The notes: generated by a model not told the origin, from the sequence alone. 64,000 bases of DNA from Streptomyces sp. AcH 505 (GCF_000818175.1 NZ_JTIY01000003.1:29291-93290); one strand, 5' to 3'; numbered from the stretch's first letter, positions 41,703 through 50,297 are shown. A program made the numbers and translations.

Positions 41703-42152
41703 TCAGGTGGAGGTCAGGTCGAACCTGAACCTCTGCACATAACTCATGATGGCATCGGAGGGATCATTCGTTGCCCCGGGTTCGGTGTCGAGCTCCCGGC
41801 AGACGACCTTTGCGCCGGGGATATCCAGTTGGTTCAGCCACAGTCCGGTCGTCGGGTCCCGTCCGAGGATCGCTTTGCGGGTCTTGTCGGCCATCCACTC
41901 GGATTGGTCGGACACGCCGAACGAATCAGGGTCGGTGGGGTCCGGGCCGGACACGCTGGTGATCTGGTAGACGAACGACGCGTCCTCGTTCAGGTCGGAG
42001 AAGGGGGCGCCGGACGCGATGGCTTCCAGGGGGTACAGCAGGGAGTAGGGCGGCACCGCACCTAGTGGCCGTCGGCCGCGGCCCGCTGGCTTCCCTGTGG
42101 CCGCCGCCACCAGGACGCTCAGAGCCATCGTGAAGGGCAGACGCTCGATCAC
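41703..42152 (-). CDS. Tail terminator-like protein (149 aa)
   Basis: GTG 42152 follows GAGGAGG and overlaps the stop of the preceding gene. Mixed alpha/beta protein: LPFTMALSVLVAAATGKPAGRG, SLLYPLEAIASGAPFSDL, VYQITSVSGPDP, and ending YVQRFRFDLTST. Its place between the gp10-like gene and the tube gene fits the tail terminator (gpU-like), though no signature residue proves it. Confidence 0.55.
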   Translation of the reverse strand: MIERLPFTMALSVLVAAATGKPAGRGRRPLGAVPPYSLLYPLEAIASGAPFSDLNEDASFVYQITSVSGPDPTDPDSFGVSDQSEWMADKTRKAILGRDPTTGLWLNQLDIPGAKVVCRELDTEPGATNDPSDAIMSYVQRFRFDLTST

Positions 42153-42535
42153 GACAAGACCTCCTCTACCGCGTTCCGCATCCCCGCCTGCAGTGCTGCC
42201 TCTATGGCGGGGATGGCTGTGCCGACGTGCGGGAACGGCGGCTGGTCGTAGTACCTGCCGATGGAGTCGACTCCGGTGAAGCCGAACTCGAGGCGCCGTC
42301 CCTGCGGTGCGTCGGTGCCGATCGTGCACTCCGCGCCGTTCGGCAATGACCTGGTCTGCGTCTGCCACGAGGCCCGGTAGTGACCGGTGATGACGTTCGG
42401 CCCGGGCCGGCCCGACGCGTTCGCCCGGATCATGCCGCGCCCCAACTCGCCGGCGTGCTGAACCCGTCCCCGGATCGCGGAGGGCAGGGCGTCAGCCGCC
42501 TGGTCGAGGCGGGTAGCGACTTCGTCTGGGGTCAC
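42149..42535 (-). CDS. HK97 gp10-like tail completion protein (128 aa)
   Basis: GTG 42535, overlapping the preceding stop. Pattern TPDEVATRLDQAADALPSAI, GRGMIRANASGRPGPNVITG, HYRASWQTQTRSL, and ending FPHVGTAIPAIEAALQAG is typical of the HK97 gp10 family (minor structural protein at the head-tail joint). Confidence 0.7.
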   Translation of the reverse strand: MTPDEVATRLDQAADALPSAIRGRVQHAGELGRGMIRANASGRPGPNVITGHYRASWQTQTRSLPNGAECTIGTDAPQGRRLEFGFTGVDSIGRYYDQPPFPHVGTAIPAIEAALQAGMRNAVEEVLS

Positions 42536-42981
42536 GGCGCCACCACCGGGATGGGTTTCTGGTCGATCGGGGTCCGCCGGACAACTTCCACGGTGCTGGC
42601 CAGGCCGGGGTCGGCGCAGATCCATGTGCGTCCGAGTAGGGCCGTCCGTGCCGGGTCGTGGACGGCACGGACGGAGATCAGGGCGTACTGCGGGGCGATC
42701 GGGGCCTCGAGCGGGGTAAGGAGCAGCCCGGACGATTTGGTGTCCTGCGTCCAGGGCTGGGTGGCGTCGGAGACGACGTTGATGTCGCCGGTGCCGGAGC
42801 GTGGGATGACGGCCCCCGGGCCTTCGTACAGCATCTCGCCGTCCGGCTGCTCGAGTAGGCCGGTCTCGGTGTTGAGAACGGGTTCGGCGGTGCTGGGGAG
42901 GGTGATCCGTACGGTGTCGATGAGGATGGTGTCCTCGAGCCAGGTCTTGACTCCAGCGAGGACTCCATCGAGGCCGGCCAT
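42532..42981 (-). CDS. Head closure-like connector protein (149 aa)
   Basis: Beta-rich protein (DTVRITLPSTAEPVLNTETG, GPGAVIPRSGTG, SGLLLTPLEAPIAPQYALIS) with an N-terminal helix. It resembles the DUF6093-type connector proteins of actinophages, which stop the head-tail opening. ATG start, overlapping its upstream neighbour by one nt. Confidence 0.6.
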   Translation of the reverse strand: MAGLDGVLAGVKTWLEDTILIDTVRITLPSTAEPVLNTETGLLEQPDGEMLYEGPGAVIPRSGTGDINVVSDATQPWTQDTKSSGLLLTPLEAPIAPQYALISVRAVHDPARTALLGRTWICADPGLASTVEVVRRTPIDQKPIPVVAP

Positions 42982-43358
42982 CAGGTGTTGCCTTTCGCCC
43001 AGTCAGCGAGCTGCGCGAGCATGGCCCTGGTCAGGTCGCCCTTGCCGTTGCCGAGGTCTGGCCTGTCGAGGGCGGCCCGCTCAAGCGCGACCGGATCGAT
43101 GGTGGTGAGGAACCCGGTGATGGCATCGGCGGGGTTGGTCTGGTCGGCGACCGCGATGTGGGCCTCGCCGTCGAAGGTGGATCCCGCGTTGGGGTGGGCG
43201 TAGAGGACGACCAAGGGGAGTTGTCCAGGGCGGCCTTCGATGTTGTAGCCCTGGACGTGGCGGCTGATGTCCGTGTCGTCCAGGACAACCCGTGCGGTGA
43301 GGCCGTCGCCGGTGACGGAGATATGGCGCGGTTTCCAGTCCATGCTCGGGTCACTCAT
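42981..43358 (-). CDS. Hypothetical connector-region protein (125 aa)
   Basis: ATG 43358 overlaps the exonuclease stop by 8 nt. Beta-rich: ISVTGDGLTARVVLDDTDIS, RHVQGYNIEGRPGQLPLVV, then a helical C-terminus (RAMLAQLADWAKGNT). Similar small proteins occur next to connector genes in actinophages; precise role unknown. Confidence 0.6.
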   Translation of the reverse strand: MSDPSMDWKPRHISVTGDGLTARVVLDDTDISRHVQGYNIEGRPGQLPLVVLYAHPNAGSTFDGEAHIAVADQTNPADAITGFLTTIDPVALERAALDRPDLGNGKGDLTRAMLAQLADWAKGNT

Positions 43359-43947
43359 GCTGCGCGTCCTCTCCTGCGGCCAGCCAGCGTCGTACGACTT
43401 GGTTGTGCCTGGCGTCGGCGAGCGCGTTGTGTACGCCGGACTCCTGCGAAGGGAGGCCAGCGGGGTCGACTCCGAGGCGTTCGATCTCCTGGCGCAGGTC
43501 GTGCGTCCACATGGGCACACCCGCCGGGAGTTGCATCATCGTTCCCCAGAGCTGGCACAGGGCCACGTGATCGTAGGCGCCGTAGTCGGCCCACAATTGG
43601 GGTTCCGCAGTGTCTGTCGCCTGGATGAAGTCGCGCACCTCATTGGCGATCACCTGGTGCGGCTTGACCCGTGTGTCCCCGAGGTCCGGTCCGACCATGT
43701 CGAGCGGCGGCCTGGGGTGGATGTTCGGAGACTGGGCGCAGTAACTGTCCAGCGCCCTCTTTCCGGTCATGGGGAGGGACGGTAGGACGTTGCGGACCAG
43801 CCAGTCGTTCTCCTTGATGCGGTCCCAGGGGGCGTCGCTGTTGACGGCGTAGTACTCGCGTCCGTCGTCGGCGACCATCCCGATCGAGATCACCTCGATG
43901 GTGTGGCCGTCTTCCAGGAACTCAAGGTCGTAGTCGATGGCGGTCAT
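43351..43947 (-). CDS. DEDDh 3'-5' exonuclease (Rv2179c-like)
   Basis: 198 residues. Exo I motif YDLEFLEDG (Asp-x-Glu, residues 6-8), Exo II in LWADYGAYDHVAL, and Exo III HNALADARHN with H-x4-D. This is the RNase T/DnaQ fold in its Rv2179c-like form, an exoribonuclease family in actinobacteria. Unexpectedly, it lies inside the head-connector operon and is co-transcribed with virion genes. It may trim RNA or DNA during packaging or have been captured as a morons-type insertion; both ideas are inference. Confidence 0.75.
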   Translation of the reverse strand: MTAIDYDLEFLEDGHTIEVISIGMVADDGREYYAVNSDAPWDRIKENDWLVRNVLPSLPMTGKRALDSYCAQSPNIHPRPPLDMVGPDLGDTRVKPHQVIANEVRDFIQATDTAEPQLWADYGAYDHVALCQLWGTMMQLPAGVPMWTHDLRQEIERLGVDPAGLPSQESGVHNALADARHNQVVRRWLAAGEDAQHE

Positions 43948-44780
43948 GCGGGGGCTCCTAGGCGGGCGGGGCGTTCGAAGTAGGGCAGGAACTCGCGCTG
44001 GCAGTGCGAGTGAGCGACCGGGTGGGCGAGAGCGTCCTCGATGTCGCGGCGTGATCCGTCGGCCCGGTCAGGGTCGTTGTGGTCACGCCATCCGCAGCCA
44101 TCACCATCCCGGACTTGCAGCTTGGTGCAGCCGAGTTGTTCGAGGGCGGTGTGGGCGGCTCCGGCGTTGGCGGTGGTGACGGCCTGCCAGGAGACGGCGG
44201 CGCGTGCCCAGGAGTCGACGGGGTGTCGGGTGTCGTTGGCGTAGATGACCGTGTTCAGCGGGTGCTCTGCCAGGAGGGCGGCACGGTTGAACCGGGCTAC
44301 GCGGAACTGGGTGGTCCGGGCGCGGGCGGCTTCCAGGGCTGCCCGCAGGAAGGCTTGTGCGCGGCGTAGGGCTTCGCTACGGCGTCCCATGAGGTCGGCG
44401 TAGTACTGAGAGCTGGTGGCGGTGATGACAGCCTGGTGGCGGGGCGTCCAGGACCACAGGCGGTGGGGGCGGTCAGCCCGGTCGAGCATGCCGAAGGCCC
44501 CTTCTCGGTAGGCGAGGGGCAGGTCTGTTGCCGCCCAGCGTTCGGTGAAGGCGACCATGCTGCGGTCGAAGTCGGCCAGGGACCGTTGGAAGGCTGTGCC
44601 TGCGGCGCGGATGCGGGCGCTGGCTGCACGGCCGGGGCGGATTCCGGCGAGTGTGTCGAGGAGCCTGCTCTGGGCGGTGGTGAGGATCCGCCAGGCCGCG
44701 GTGAGCCGGCCGGTGGCGTCGGCGATGAACTCGAGGAGGCGGGAGCGGAGGGTGCGGCGGCCGCGCACGGGCGTGGTCAC
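43944..44780 (-). CDS. Minor capsid (MuF-like) protein candidate (278 aa)
   Basis: Arg/Ala-rich helical protein (LLEFIADATGRLTAAWRILT, GTAFQRSLADFDRSMVAFTE) with a C-terminal part carrying GCTKLQVRDGDGCGWRDHNDPDRA and AHPVAHSHCQREFLPYF. The latter resembles MuF-type minor capsid C-termini, which have a conserved Cys/His segment ('HPNCRCxxxP'). It overlaps both neighbours by 4 nt. Likely part of the capsid interior or portal vicinity. Confidence 0.6.
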   Translation of the reverse strand: MTTPVRGRRTLRSRLLEFIADATGRLTAAWRILTTAQSRLLDTLAGIRPGRAASARIRAAGTAFQRSLADFDRSMVAFTERWAATDLPLAYREGAFGMLDRADRPHRLWSWTPRHQAVITATSSQYYADLMGRRSEALRRAQAFLRAALEAARARTTQFRVARFNRAALLAEHPLNTVIYANDTRHPVDSWARAAVSWQAVTTANAGAAHTALEQLGCTKLQVRDGDGCGWRDHNDPDRADGSRRDIEDALAHPVAHSHCQREFLPYFERPARLGAPA

Positions 44781-45118
44781 CGTCGGGGCCGCTCTCTGAG
44801 GAGGATCACTCCGAATCCGTTGTCCCCGGCGATGCCGTCGCCGTCTGGGTCGTCCTCATCCGGGGCTACGGGCTGCCCGTTGCGGAGGTCGGCGATCTGC
44901 TTCTGCAGCGCGGCGATGTTCGCGGAGAACGACACGCTGACGACGCCGGAAACGTTGACGGTGGTCGGTTGGGCGATGAACGCGGCGAGGCGTTCGCCCA
45001 GGACCTCGAGCGCCACAGCGCGGGCTTTGCCGAGGCGGGTGAAGCGTGCCTCAAGGTCGGGGAGGGGGGTGGCGGTTCCGAGCTGGGCGATGAGCCAGGC
45101 GCGGGTGGCTGCGTCCAT
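44777..45118 (-). CDS. Small structural-region protein (113 aa)
   Basis: ATG 45118, with CTGGAGGAGCC upstream, was chosen over a longer frame. Helical (ATRAWLIAQLGTATPLPDLEAR; AALQKQIADLRNG) with an acidic segment DEDDPDGDGIAG. Lies between the capsid and minor capsid genes; function unknown. Confidence 0.6.
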   Translation of the reverse strand: MDAATRAWLIAQLGTATPLPDLEARFTRLGKARAVALEVLGERLAAFIAQPTTVNVSGVVSVSFSANIAALQKQIADLRNGQPVAPDEDDPDGDGIAGDNGFGVILLRERPRR

Positions 45119-45163
45119 GTGGCTCCTCCAGGTCAAGGCGGTTGGGTGGGAAGGGGTGAGCGG

Positions 45164-45209
45164 GTGCGGGCCTGCCTGGCGCCCCCACCAGGGGAGTTCA
45201 GGCCCGCAC
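45164..45209 (-). terminator. Long hairpin after the 45262-45552 gene
   Basis: GTGCGGGCCTG (45164-45174) and CAGGCCCGCAC (45199-45209) form an 11-bp stem, with inner CCTGG/CCAGG pairing. It separates the capsid gene group from the connector genes; no T-run, so it may reduce rather than stop transcription. Confidence 0.5.
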
Positions 45210-45261
45210 ACCGCCTAGTGGCCGCCGGTGCCCTCGCGGCGGCCGTCCGGCCCCGAGCCGG

Positions 45262-45552
45262 TCAGTTGGCCGTGGTCTTGCGGGCGGCCGTCTTCTTGGC
45301 CGCCTGCTTCTTCACGGCCGGCTTGGTGTCCTCGCCAGGGTCGGCGGGGTTTCCGGGGTCGGTGGGTGCCTCGGGCTCCACCGGTGGGGTGTCGCCGCCG
45401 GGGAATACGGGCAGTTCCCCGTCCTCCCAGGCGCTGGGGTTCGTCACCAGGGCCGCGAGGTGCGGCTCAGGCAGCGTCCCGGGCGCCAGCTCCACCGTCT
45501 GGTGGGTGTCCGGGTCCGTGACGTACACGGTCCCCTTCAACTGGGCGGCCAT
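45262..45552 (-). CDS. Small capsid-associated protein (96 aa)
   Basis: N-terminal beta hairpin (LKGTVYVTDPDTHQTVELAPG) and a C-terminal Lys/Ala-rich tail (KKQAAKKTAARKTTAN) likely to bind nucleic acid or the capsid inner face. Three nt from the capsid gene. Similar short proteins follow the capsid gene in many actinophages; role not established. Confidence 0.65.
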   Translation of the reverse strand: MAAQLKGTVYVTDPDTHQTVELAPGTLPEPHLAALVTNPSAWEDGELPVFPGGDTPPVEPEAPTDPGNPADPGEDTKPAVKKQAAKKTAARKTTAN

Positions 45553-45555
45553 GGG

Positions 45556-46617
45556 TCACCACACCGTCGCAGCGATGTGAATGTCCGGGGTGTACATGAC
45601 CGGCATGGCGGCCGCGGACCCCTTACTCCACACCTGGACCGGGTCGTCCTGGTACCCGGAGGTGACGATGATGCCGGGCGCCTCGGAGCGGTCGATGGAC
45701 GGGTTGCCGCCGGAGGAAAGGACCAGCCCTTCAGCGGTGAGCCCGTACTGGGTCTCCGCCCACTGGTTCACGTTGGGCGGGATCAGGAAGAACATGTTCT
45801 CCGGCAGGACCCGTACGTCGGTGCCGTTGTCGAGGGGGATCGTCACGTCGTACGTGGTGATCGGCGGCAGTCCGTAGCGGGTCCGGACCACGTTGACCTC
45901 GTTCGGTCCGAGGACCGCGGTCGGAGTGGCACTCGGGGAGACGCTGCCGTAGTAAGCGGCCCGGTAGGAGTTGTTACCCATGGCCAGCGCCATCGTGGTG
46001 TACGAGGTGAGGGCCCTGGCGGGGATGGGAGCCCCGGACGCGCGGAGCACGCCGATCCAGCGCAGCTCGTCTCCGAGCATGTCGGCGGCCGGGTCGGTCC
46101 ACACGACGGGCGCGGTGGGCATGTTCGCCGCCGGCACGTTGTGGTTGGCCTCGACAGTGAGGCCGTTCTCGCCGGTGAGGGTGAACTTGCCGTCGACCAG
46201 CAGGTCTCCCGCGGCGAGCTCCATGCGGTGCTTGATCGACAGGACGTGCGCGGCGGAGTCGTCGTAGACGCTCTTGACGAGATCTCCGGCGTCCATGCCG
46301 CGGTCGACGTTCTCGAGGATCGTCTCGAGTTCACCGACGATGTACTTCTGGCCCAGGGGCAGGAGCTTCCCGGAGGTCGCGAACTGCGTGATCTCACGCG
46401 TGGCGACCTTGGTCTGCGCATCCCACGCCCGGTAGGACGCTGCGGCGACCCGGCGGCGGTTGCCGCGGGTCTCCCACTTCACGGAGTCGATGGTCCGCTC
46501 GGGAATGACGGTGCGGGTGAGCTCGTAGTCGGCCGGCGTCTGGATCTCACGCACGAAGGCGTTGATGACGGTCGGGTTGATGTCGCGGAGCAGGAGCTCC
46601 AGCATGTCGTTCGGCAT
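45556..46617 (-). CDS. Major capsid protein, HK97 fold (gpE-type)
   Basis: 353 residues. Features of the lambda gpE/actinophage capsid family: INPTVINAFVREIQTPADYE, SVKWETRGNRRRVAAASYRA, GRQ-like YIVGELETILENVDRGMD, HRMELAAGDLLVDGKFTLTGENG, and PENMFFLIPPNVNQWAETQYG near the C-terminus. Position between decoration/scaffold and connector genes fits. It builds the icosahedral shell. ATG start. Confidence 0.85.
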   Translation of the reverse strand: MPNDMLELLLRDINPTVINAFVREIQTPADYELTRTVIPERTIDSVKWETRGNRRRVAAASYRAWDAQTKVATREITQFATSGKLLPLGQKYIVGELETILENVDRGMDAGDLVKSVYDDSAAHVLSIKHRMELAAGDLLVDGKFTLTGENGLTVEANHNVPAANMPTAPVVWTDPAADMLGDELRWIGVLRASGAPIPARALTSYTTMALAMGNNSYRAAYYGSVSPSATPTAVLGPNEVNVVRTRYGLPPITTYDVTIPLDNGTDVRVLPENMFFLIPPNVNQWAETQYGLTAEGLVLSSGGNPSIDRSEAPGIIVTSGYQDDPVQVWSKGSAAAMPVMYTPDIHIAATVW

Positions 46618-46627
46618 GTCGGGCCCC

Positions 46628-47362
46628 TCAGACCTTGTAGATGAACTGGGTGTTGGATCCGGCGGGAACGTCTGCCGGGTCGAAGGCGACGGGGAGCTTG
46701 GCCACGTCGATCTGTCCGTGGACCATCAGCGCCGCACCGATCTTGCTGCTGCCGGGGTAGAAGGACTCCTCCGTGAAGAGGAACCCGGCGAACTTCTGGG
46801 TGCCGTCGGACGCGGTGGCCGTTCCGCCGGCGGTGGTGGTAGCCATCGTCACGCCGGGGCTGGTGCCGCCGGTGAAGGACGCGGTCGCGGTGAGCGAGGC
46901 GACGTTCTCACCCAGGAGCGCGCCGCCGAAGGTCAGCGTGTACGGCCCGCCGGTTGCGCCGGTAACGACGACATCGCCGGGTGCCAGGTTCGATAGAGCG
47001 ACGAGGGCAGCCTGAACTGTTGCGGCGGTCGCGTTGTAAGCGATGGCCGTGGTGGTCTGGCCGCTGTAGGTGAGGGTGAAGGTGCCGCCTGTGGGTCCGC
47101 CGGTGACGGTGGCCGTCTGGACCTCGTTGGTGATGGCCGCGTACGGCTCGTACAGGCCGGAGGTGGCGTTCTTCCCCAGGGGGATACCGGACTTGAGCTT
47201 GCGCTCGGGCTGGAACGCGGACCCGGCCGTCCAGTGGACGTTCTCGTCGAACGCGGTGAGGTCGAGGGTGACGGAAACGTTGGCTTCGATGCCGAGCATG
47301 CTCATCAGCCACGGGCGGCCGACGGCGAGCGTCTCGGTGGTGGTGTACGGCTGGATGTCCAC
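46628..47362 (-). CDS. Capsid decoration protein with inserted domain (244 aa)
   Basis: GTG 47362, preceded by AAAGGGGAACGGC; the longer frame has no ribosome site. The core (about 1-75 and 165-244) resembles head decoration proteins (SMLGIEANVSVTLDLTAFDE, FAGFLFTEESFYPGSSK, AALMVHGQIDVAKLP). Residues about 75-165 are a repeat domain common in actinophage structural proteins (GGTFTLTYSGQTTTAIAYNA, TVQAALVAL, GGPYTLTFGGALLGENV), probably an Ig-like exposed insert. It likely sits on the outer capsid surface. Confidence 0.65.
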   Translation of the reverse strand: MDIQPYTTTETLAVGRPWLMSMLGIEANVSVTLDLTAFDENVHWTAGSAFQPERKLKSGIPLGKNATSGLYEPYAAITNEVQTATVTGGPTGGTFTLTYSGQTTTAIAYNATAATVQAALVALSNLAPGDVVVTGATGGPYTLTFGGALLGENVASLTATASFTGGTSPGVTMATTTAGGTATASDGTQKFAGFLFTEESFYPGSSKIGAALMVHGQIDVAKLPVAFDPADVPAGSNTQFIYKV

Positions 47363-47465
47363 GCCGTTCCCCTTTCGCGAGTTTCGCGGAATGTGTGAGG
47401 GCCCCTGCTGGGTGCCGTCCACGTGGGGTGAGGGCGTGGTCCCTGGTCTGCGGTGGTGCGGTGGG

Positions 47466-48299
47466 TCAGGCGGTCTCGGTGCGCAGGCCCATAGCGATGG
47501 CGCGGGCTCGGGCGGCTTCCTTGATGGCGTCCTTGCCGCTGGCGGGGGTGCGCTGCGGCGGTCCGCCTGCGGGTGCACCGCCGGGGGCCGGGGGCAGGGT
47601 CTGCGGGGCGGTTGTGGGTCCGCCGAAGTCTGTGGGGCGGCGGGTCTTCAGCTTCTCCGCGTACTCCTGGATCTGCGCCTCGGTGGGGTTGTCCATGCCG
47701 GTCATGTCGTTGCGGAGTACGGCTCCGACATCGACGAGGTCTTCGGCCTTCACTCCGAGGCGGGTGAGGATGATGGTCTGCTGGGCGTCCCGGGCGACGC
47801 GCTGCGCGGCGAGGGTTTCCTGCCGGGCCGCGGCGACCTGCTGGGCGGCCTTGTCGGCGGCCGCTTTCGCGTCGGCTTCGCGGCGCTCTACGTCGCTCAT
47901 GCGCTGGCGCTGCGACTCGTTGGCTTCCTTGATGAGCTTGCCGACCTGGTCGAGGTCGACCTCGTCGGGGTTCAGGCCGGCCGATTCGGCGAGGGCCCGC
48001 AGCGCAGCCCGGCGGCCCTCTTCCTTCTCATCCCGCATGATCGTGTTAAGGCGCCGCTGGGTGAAGGTGACCTTCTCCTCGTCCGGGTCGACAACCGGGT
48101 CGGGCGGCGTCACGGCCGCCGTACCGGGGGCCAGGCGGGCGGCGAGCTCAGCCGGGGTGGGCACGGCTGCCGGGACCGGCGGGGCCTCTACCGCACCGGA
48201 GCTGTAGAACACGGGGGAGAACAGGCCCGTCGGGTACGGGTGGGACCACGCCGACGTGTCGACGAGGTGTCCCGGGTGGTGCAGCGCGGGGCGACGCAT
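47466..48299 (-). CDS. Scaffolding protein candidate (277 aa)
   Basis: ATG 48299, preceded by TTGGGAGGAACTGCCCC. A Pro-rich N-terminal 70 residues, then a long charged helix (RLNTIMRDEKEEGRRAALRAL, KLIKEANESQRQRMSDVERR, ADAKAAADKAAQQVAAARQE) and a short C-terminal basic tail. It lies between portal and capsid-shell genes, the usual scaffold position. No protease is seen nearby. Confidence 0.75.
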   Translation of the reverse strand: MRRPALHHPGHLVDTSAWSHPYPTGLFSPVFYSSGAVEAPPVPAAVPTPAELAARLAPGTAAVTPPDPVVDPDEEKVTFTQRRLNTIMRDEKEEGRRAALRALAESAGLNPDEVDLDQVGKLIKEANESQRQRMSDVERREADAKAAADKAAQQVAAARQETLAAQRVARDAQQTIILTRLGVKAEDLVDVGAVLRNDMTGMDNPTEAQIQEYAEKLKTRRPTDFGGPTTAPQTLPPAPGGAPAGGPPQRTPASGKDAIKEAARARAIAMGLRTETA

Positions 48300-48325
48300 G
48301 GGGGCAGTTCCTCCCAAGGAGTGTC

Positions 48326-48340
48326 CAGGCCCCGCGCCTA
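48326..48340 (-). repeat. CAGGCCCCGCGCCT element, copy 1
   Basis: Lies 27 bp upstream of the scaffold gene start. Forms a small AGGC/GCCT hairpin. The same element precedes the portal and small terminase genes. Confidence 0.55.
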
Positions 48341-48364
48341 GGATCAAGGTAAGCACGGTTCTGC

Positions 48365-50251
48365 TCACGCGTTGCCCCTGCTCCCCTGGGCTGGTTCCTC
48401 TTCCAGCTCCTGGGGGTCTTCTTCTTGCCCGGGCAGGCCGGGCAAGACCACAGCGGGCGGTGCCGGGTCGGGTTCGAAGTCGATACCGAGATAGGTACTG
48501 ACGGCGTCGCTCGAGCCGGTCGCGTCGGCCAGCAGCTTCGCGTCGTCGAAGGACCGCGACTCGATGCGTTTGATCTCTTCCTTGATGTCGTCGATGGGGA
48601 ACCCGGCTTCGCGGAGCATCCCCACGGCCGTTTCGAGGCTGATGGCGTGAGCGGTGAGGGCTTTGGTGACCTGTTCGAGGACCGCGGTGCGGTCGGTGGG
48701 GGTGTAGGGCCCGCGGACCAGTTTCGCCGGCAGTGGTGTCACTCCTGCCCAGTCGGGGTGCTGGCCGGCCAGGTTCAGGCGCTGGACGAACTTCAGGGCG
48801 AGGGCTTCCTTGTCCTCGCGGGCGAGCCGCATCCCCGACATGAGCGAGTCGAGGGGGCCCAGGGTCAGGGCGAGTGCGTACCCGGAGGGGACTTTGGAGG
48901 GGTCCATGGTGCCCAGCGAGACCGGGGGCAGGCGTACGACGTTGGCTGCCTGGTCGGCGAGGTCGTGGCGCTGGTTGCGGAGTTCCTGCAGCTGCGGGGC
49001 GGTGTTGAGGGTGCTCATGCCGCCGCCTTCGCCCAGTTCCAGGACCATTCCAGGGGCGACGGACATTTCCCTCTTGCCTGTTCCGCTGGCCGCCTTGCCC
49101 CACAGGGCCACCATCGGGGACCCGGTTGTCGAGGATGCCCGGCTGGAGTCGGTGTCGGTGCCCTGGAGATCGTCGAAGACCTGCAGGGCCTTGGCGAGGC
49201 TGGGCTGCCCCCAGTGCTCCTCCGCCGGCGGGACGGTGTTGGGGATGTGGACGACCGGGATGAAGTCGATGTACAGGTCGAGGGCATCGAGTACTTCGCC
49301 GTCGGAGCGGGTCGCGAATCGGGCCTTTTCCATGGGCAGGTCGTCCACGTCGGAGTTTTTGAGGTCTCCGAGTTCCCAGGTGGCGTCGGTGAGGTAGCAC
49401 GTCTGGGCGGAGGGCCGGTCGTTCCACAGGTACTGGCGGGTGATGGTCCCGGAGTCCGCGTCGAACATGTCGCCCATGCCGAGGAGCGGTGCGGGTGCTT
49501 CCCCGTTGGGGCCGGGGTCGGACATGACGGGGGCACGGACTTCGCGGCCGGCCCGGTCGACGCCGGGTGCGGTGACGGGCCGGATCCAGTCGAGTTCGAA
49601 CGTGATGCGGCGCAGTCGGGCCTTGAGGTTCCTCTTGGGGTCTTCGGGGAGTTCCCATGCGAAGTGGACCCGGTCGGGGAACTCGCCGGCGTCGTCGTCT
49701 TCGCCGATGACGGGGAAGTAGAAGCCGGGGTCAGTGACGCGGAGGGTGACGCGCTGCTTGGCCGGGTCCCAGGCGAAGCGGTACACGCCGTCTCCGAGGC
49801 TGACGGCTTTCCGTTCGCACTGCAGCATCCGCATGGGCAGGCGTTCCTCGACAGCCCACGCCCGCAGGAGGTCCTGGACGTGCTGTGCTTGCGCCTGGTC
49901 GGGGCTTGCACCGTCGGTGCCGGGGGTGTCGGCGCCGGGGACGACGATGCTCTGGCTCTCCCCCAGGACCTTCGAGACGAGGGTGTCGATGAACATGCTG
50001 ACGTCACCGAACTCGCGCCGGTCCCGTACGGAGTCACCGTCACGGATCTGGGCGAGTTCCGCGGCCTGGTTGTTGTCGTACGCGGCGAGCAGTTTGTAGG
50101 CGGCGAGACGACGCTCGTCGGCTGCGGGCACCCAGGACAGGGTCGCTTCGGGGAAGGCCCTGCGGTGGGGCATGCCGTGGTTGGGGTCGCTGTAGACCGG
50201 CTTGTAGTTCAGCCATGACCACGCGTCGATGACGACCTGCTTCAGGCCCAC
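48365..50251 (-). CDS. Portal protein (628 aa)
   Basis: GTG 50251 with AGAGGGGACTCTG upstream. Features of actinophage portal proteins (SPP1-like): ERRLAAYKLLAAYDNNQAAE, MFIDTLVSKVLGESQSIVVPG, CERKAVSLGDGVYRFAWDPA, QTCYLTDATWELGDL, PVVHIPNTVPPAEEHWGQPS and MSVAPGMVLELGEGGGMSTL. The C-terminal region is acidic and variable. It forms the dodecameric DNA entry ring and the docking site for the terminase encoded just upstream. Confidence 0.88.
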   Translation of the reverse strand: MGLKQVVIDAWSWLNYKPVYSDPNHGMPHRRAFPEATLSWVPAADERRLAAYKLLAAYDNNQAAELAQIRDGDSVRDRREFGDVSMFIDTLVSKVLGESQSIVVPGADTPGTDGASPDQAQAQHVQDLLRAWAVEERLPMRMLQCERKAVSLGDGVYRFAWDPAKQRVTLRVTDPGFYFPVIGEDDDAGEFPDRVHFAWELPEDPKRNLKARLRRITFELDWIRPVTAPGVDRAGREVRAPVMSDPGPNGEAPAPLLGMGDMFDADSGTITRQYLWNDRPSAQTCYLTDATWELGDLKNSDVDDLPMEKARFATRSDGEVLDALDLYIDFIPVVHIPNTVPPAEEHWGQPSLAKALQVFDDLQGTDTDSSRASSTTGSPMVALWGKAASGTGKREMSVAPGMVLELGEGGGMSTLNTAPQLQELRNQRHDLADQAANVVRLPPVSLGTMDPSKVPSGYALALTLGPLDSLMSGMRLAREDKEALALKFVQRLNLAGQHPDWAGVTPLPAKLVRGPYTPTDRTAVLEQVTKALTAHAISLETAVGMLREAGFPIDDIKEEIKRIESRSFDDAKLLADATGSSDAVSTYLGIDFEPDPAPPAVVLPGLPGQEEDPQELEEEPAQGSRGNA

Positions 50252-50268
50252 CAGAGTCCCCTCTGTAC

Positions 50269-50282
50269 CAGGCCCCGCGCCT
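50269..50282 (-). repeat. CAGGCCCCGCGCCT element, copy 2
   Basis: Lies 18 bp upstream of the portal start. Confidence 0.55.
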
Positions 50283-50285
50283 ATT

Positions 50286-50297
50286 GATCAGCGTACG
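50286..50297 (-). promoter_or_regulatory. Candidate late promoter box upstream of portal
   Basis: GATCAGCGTACG, identical over 12 bp to 30462-30473; minus strand TACGCT fits a -10. It is placed just upstream of the repeat element and the portal gene. Confidence 0.4.

Noticed and set aside
49015..50043. Large alternative minus-strand frame within the portal gene
   Set aside because: Ser/Arg/Pro-rich out-of-frame shadow of the portal coding sequence.
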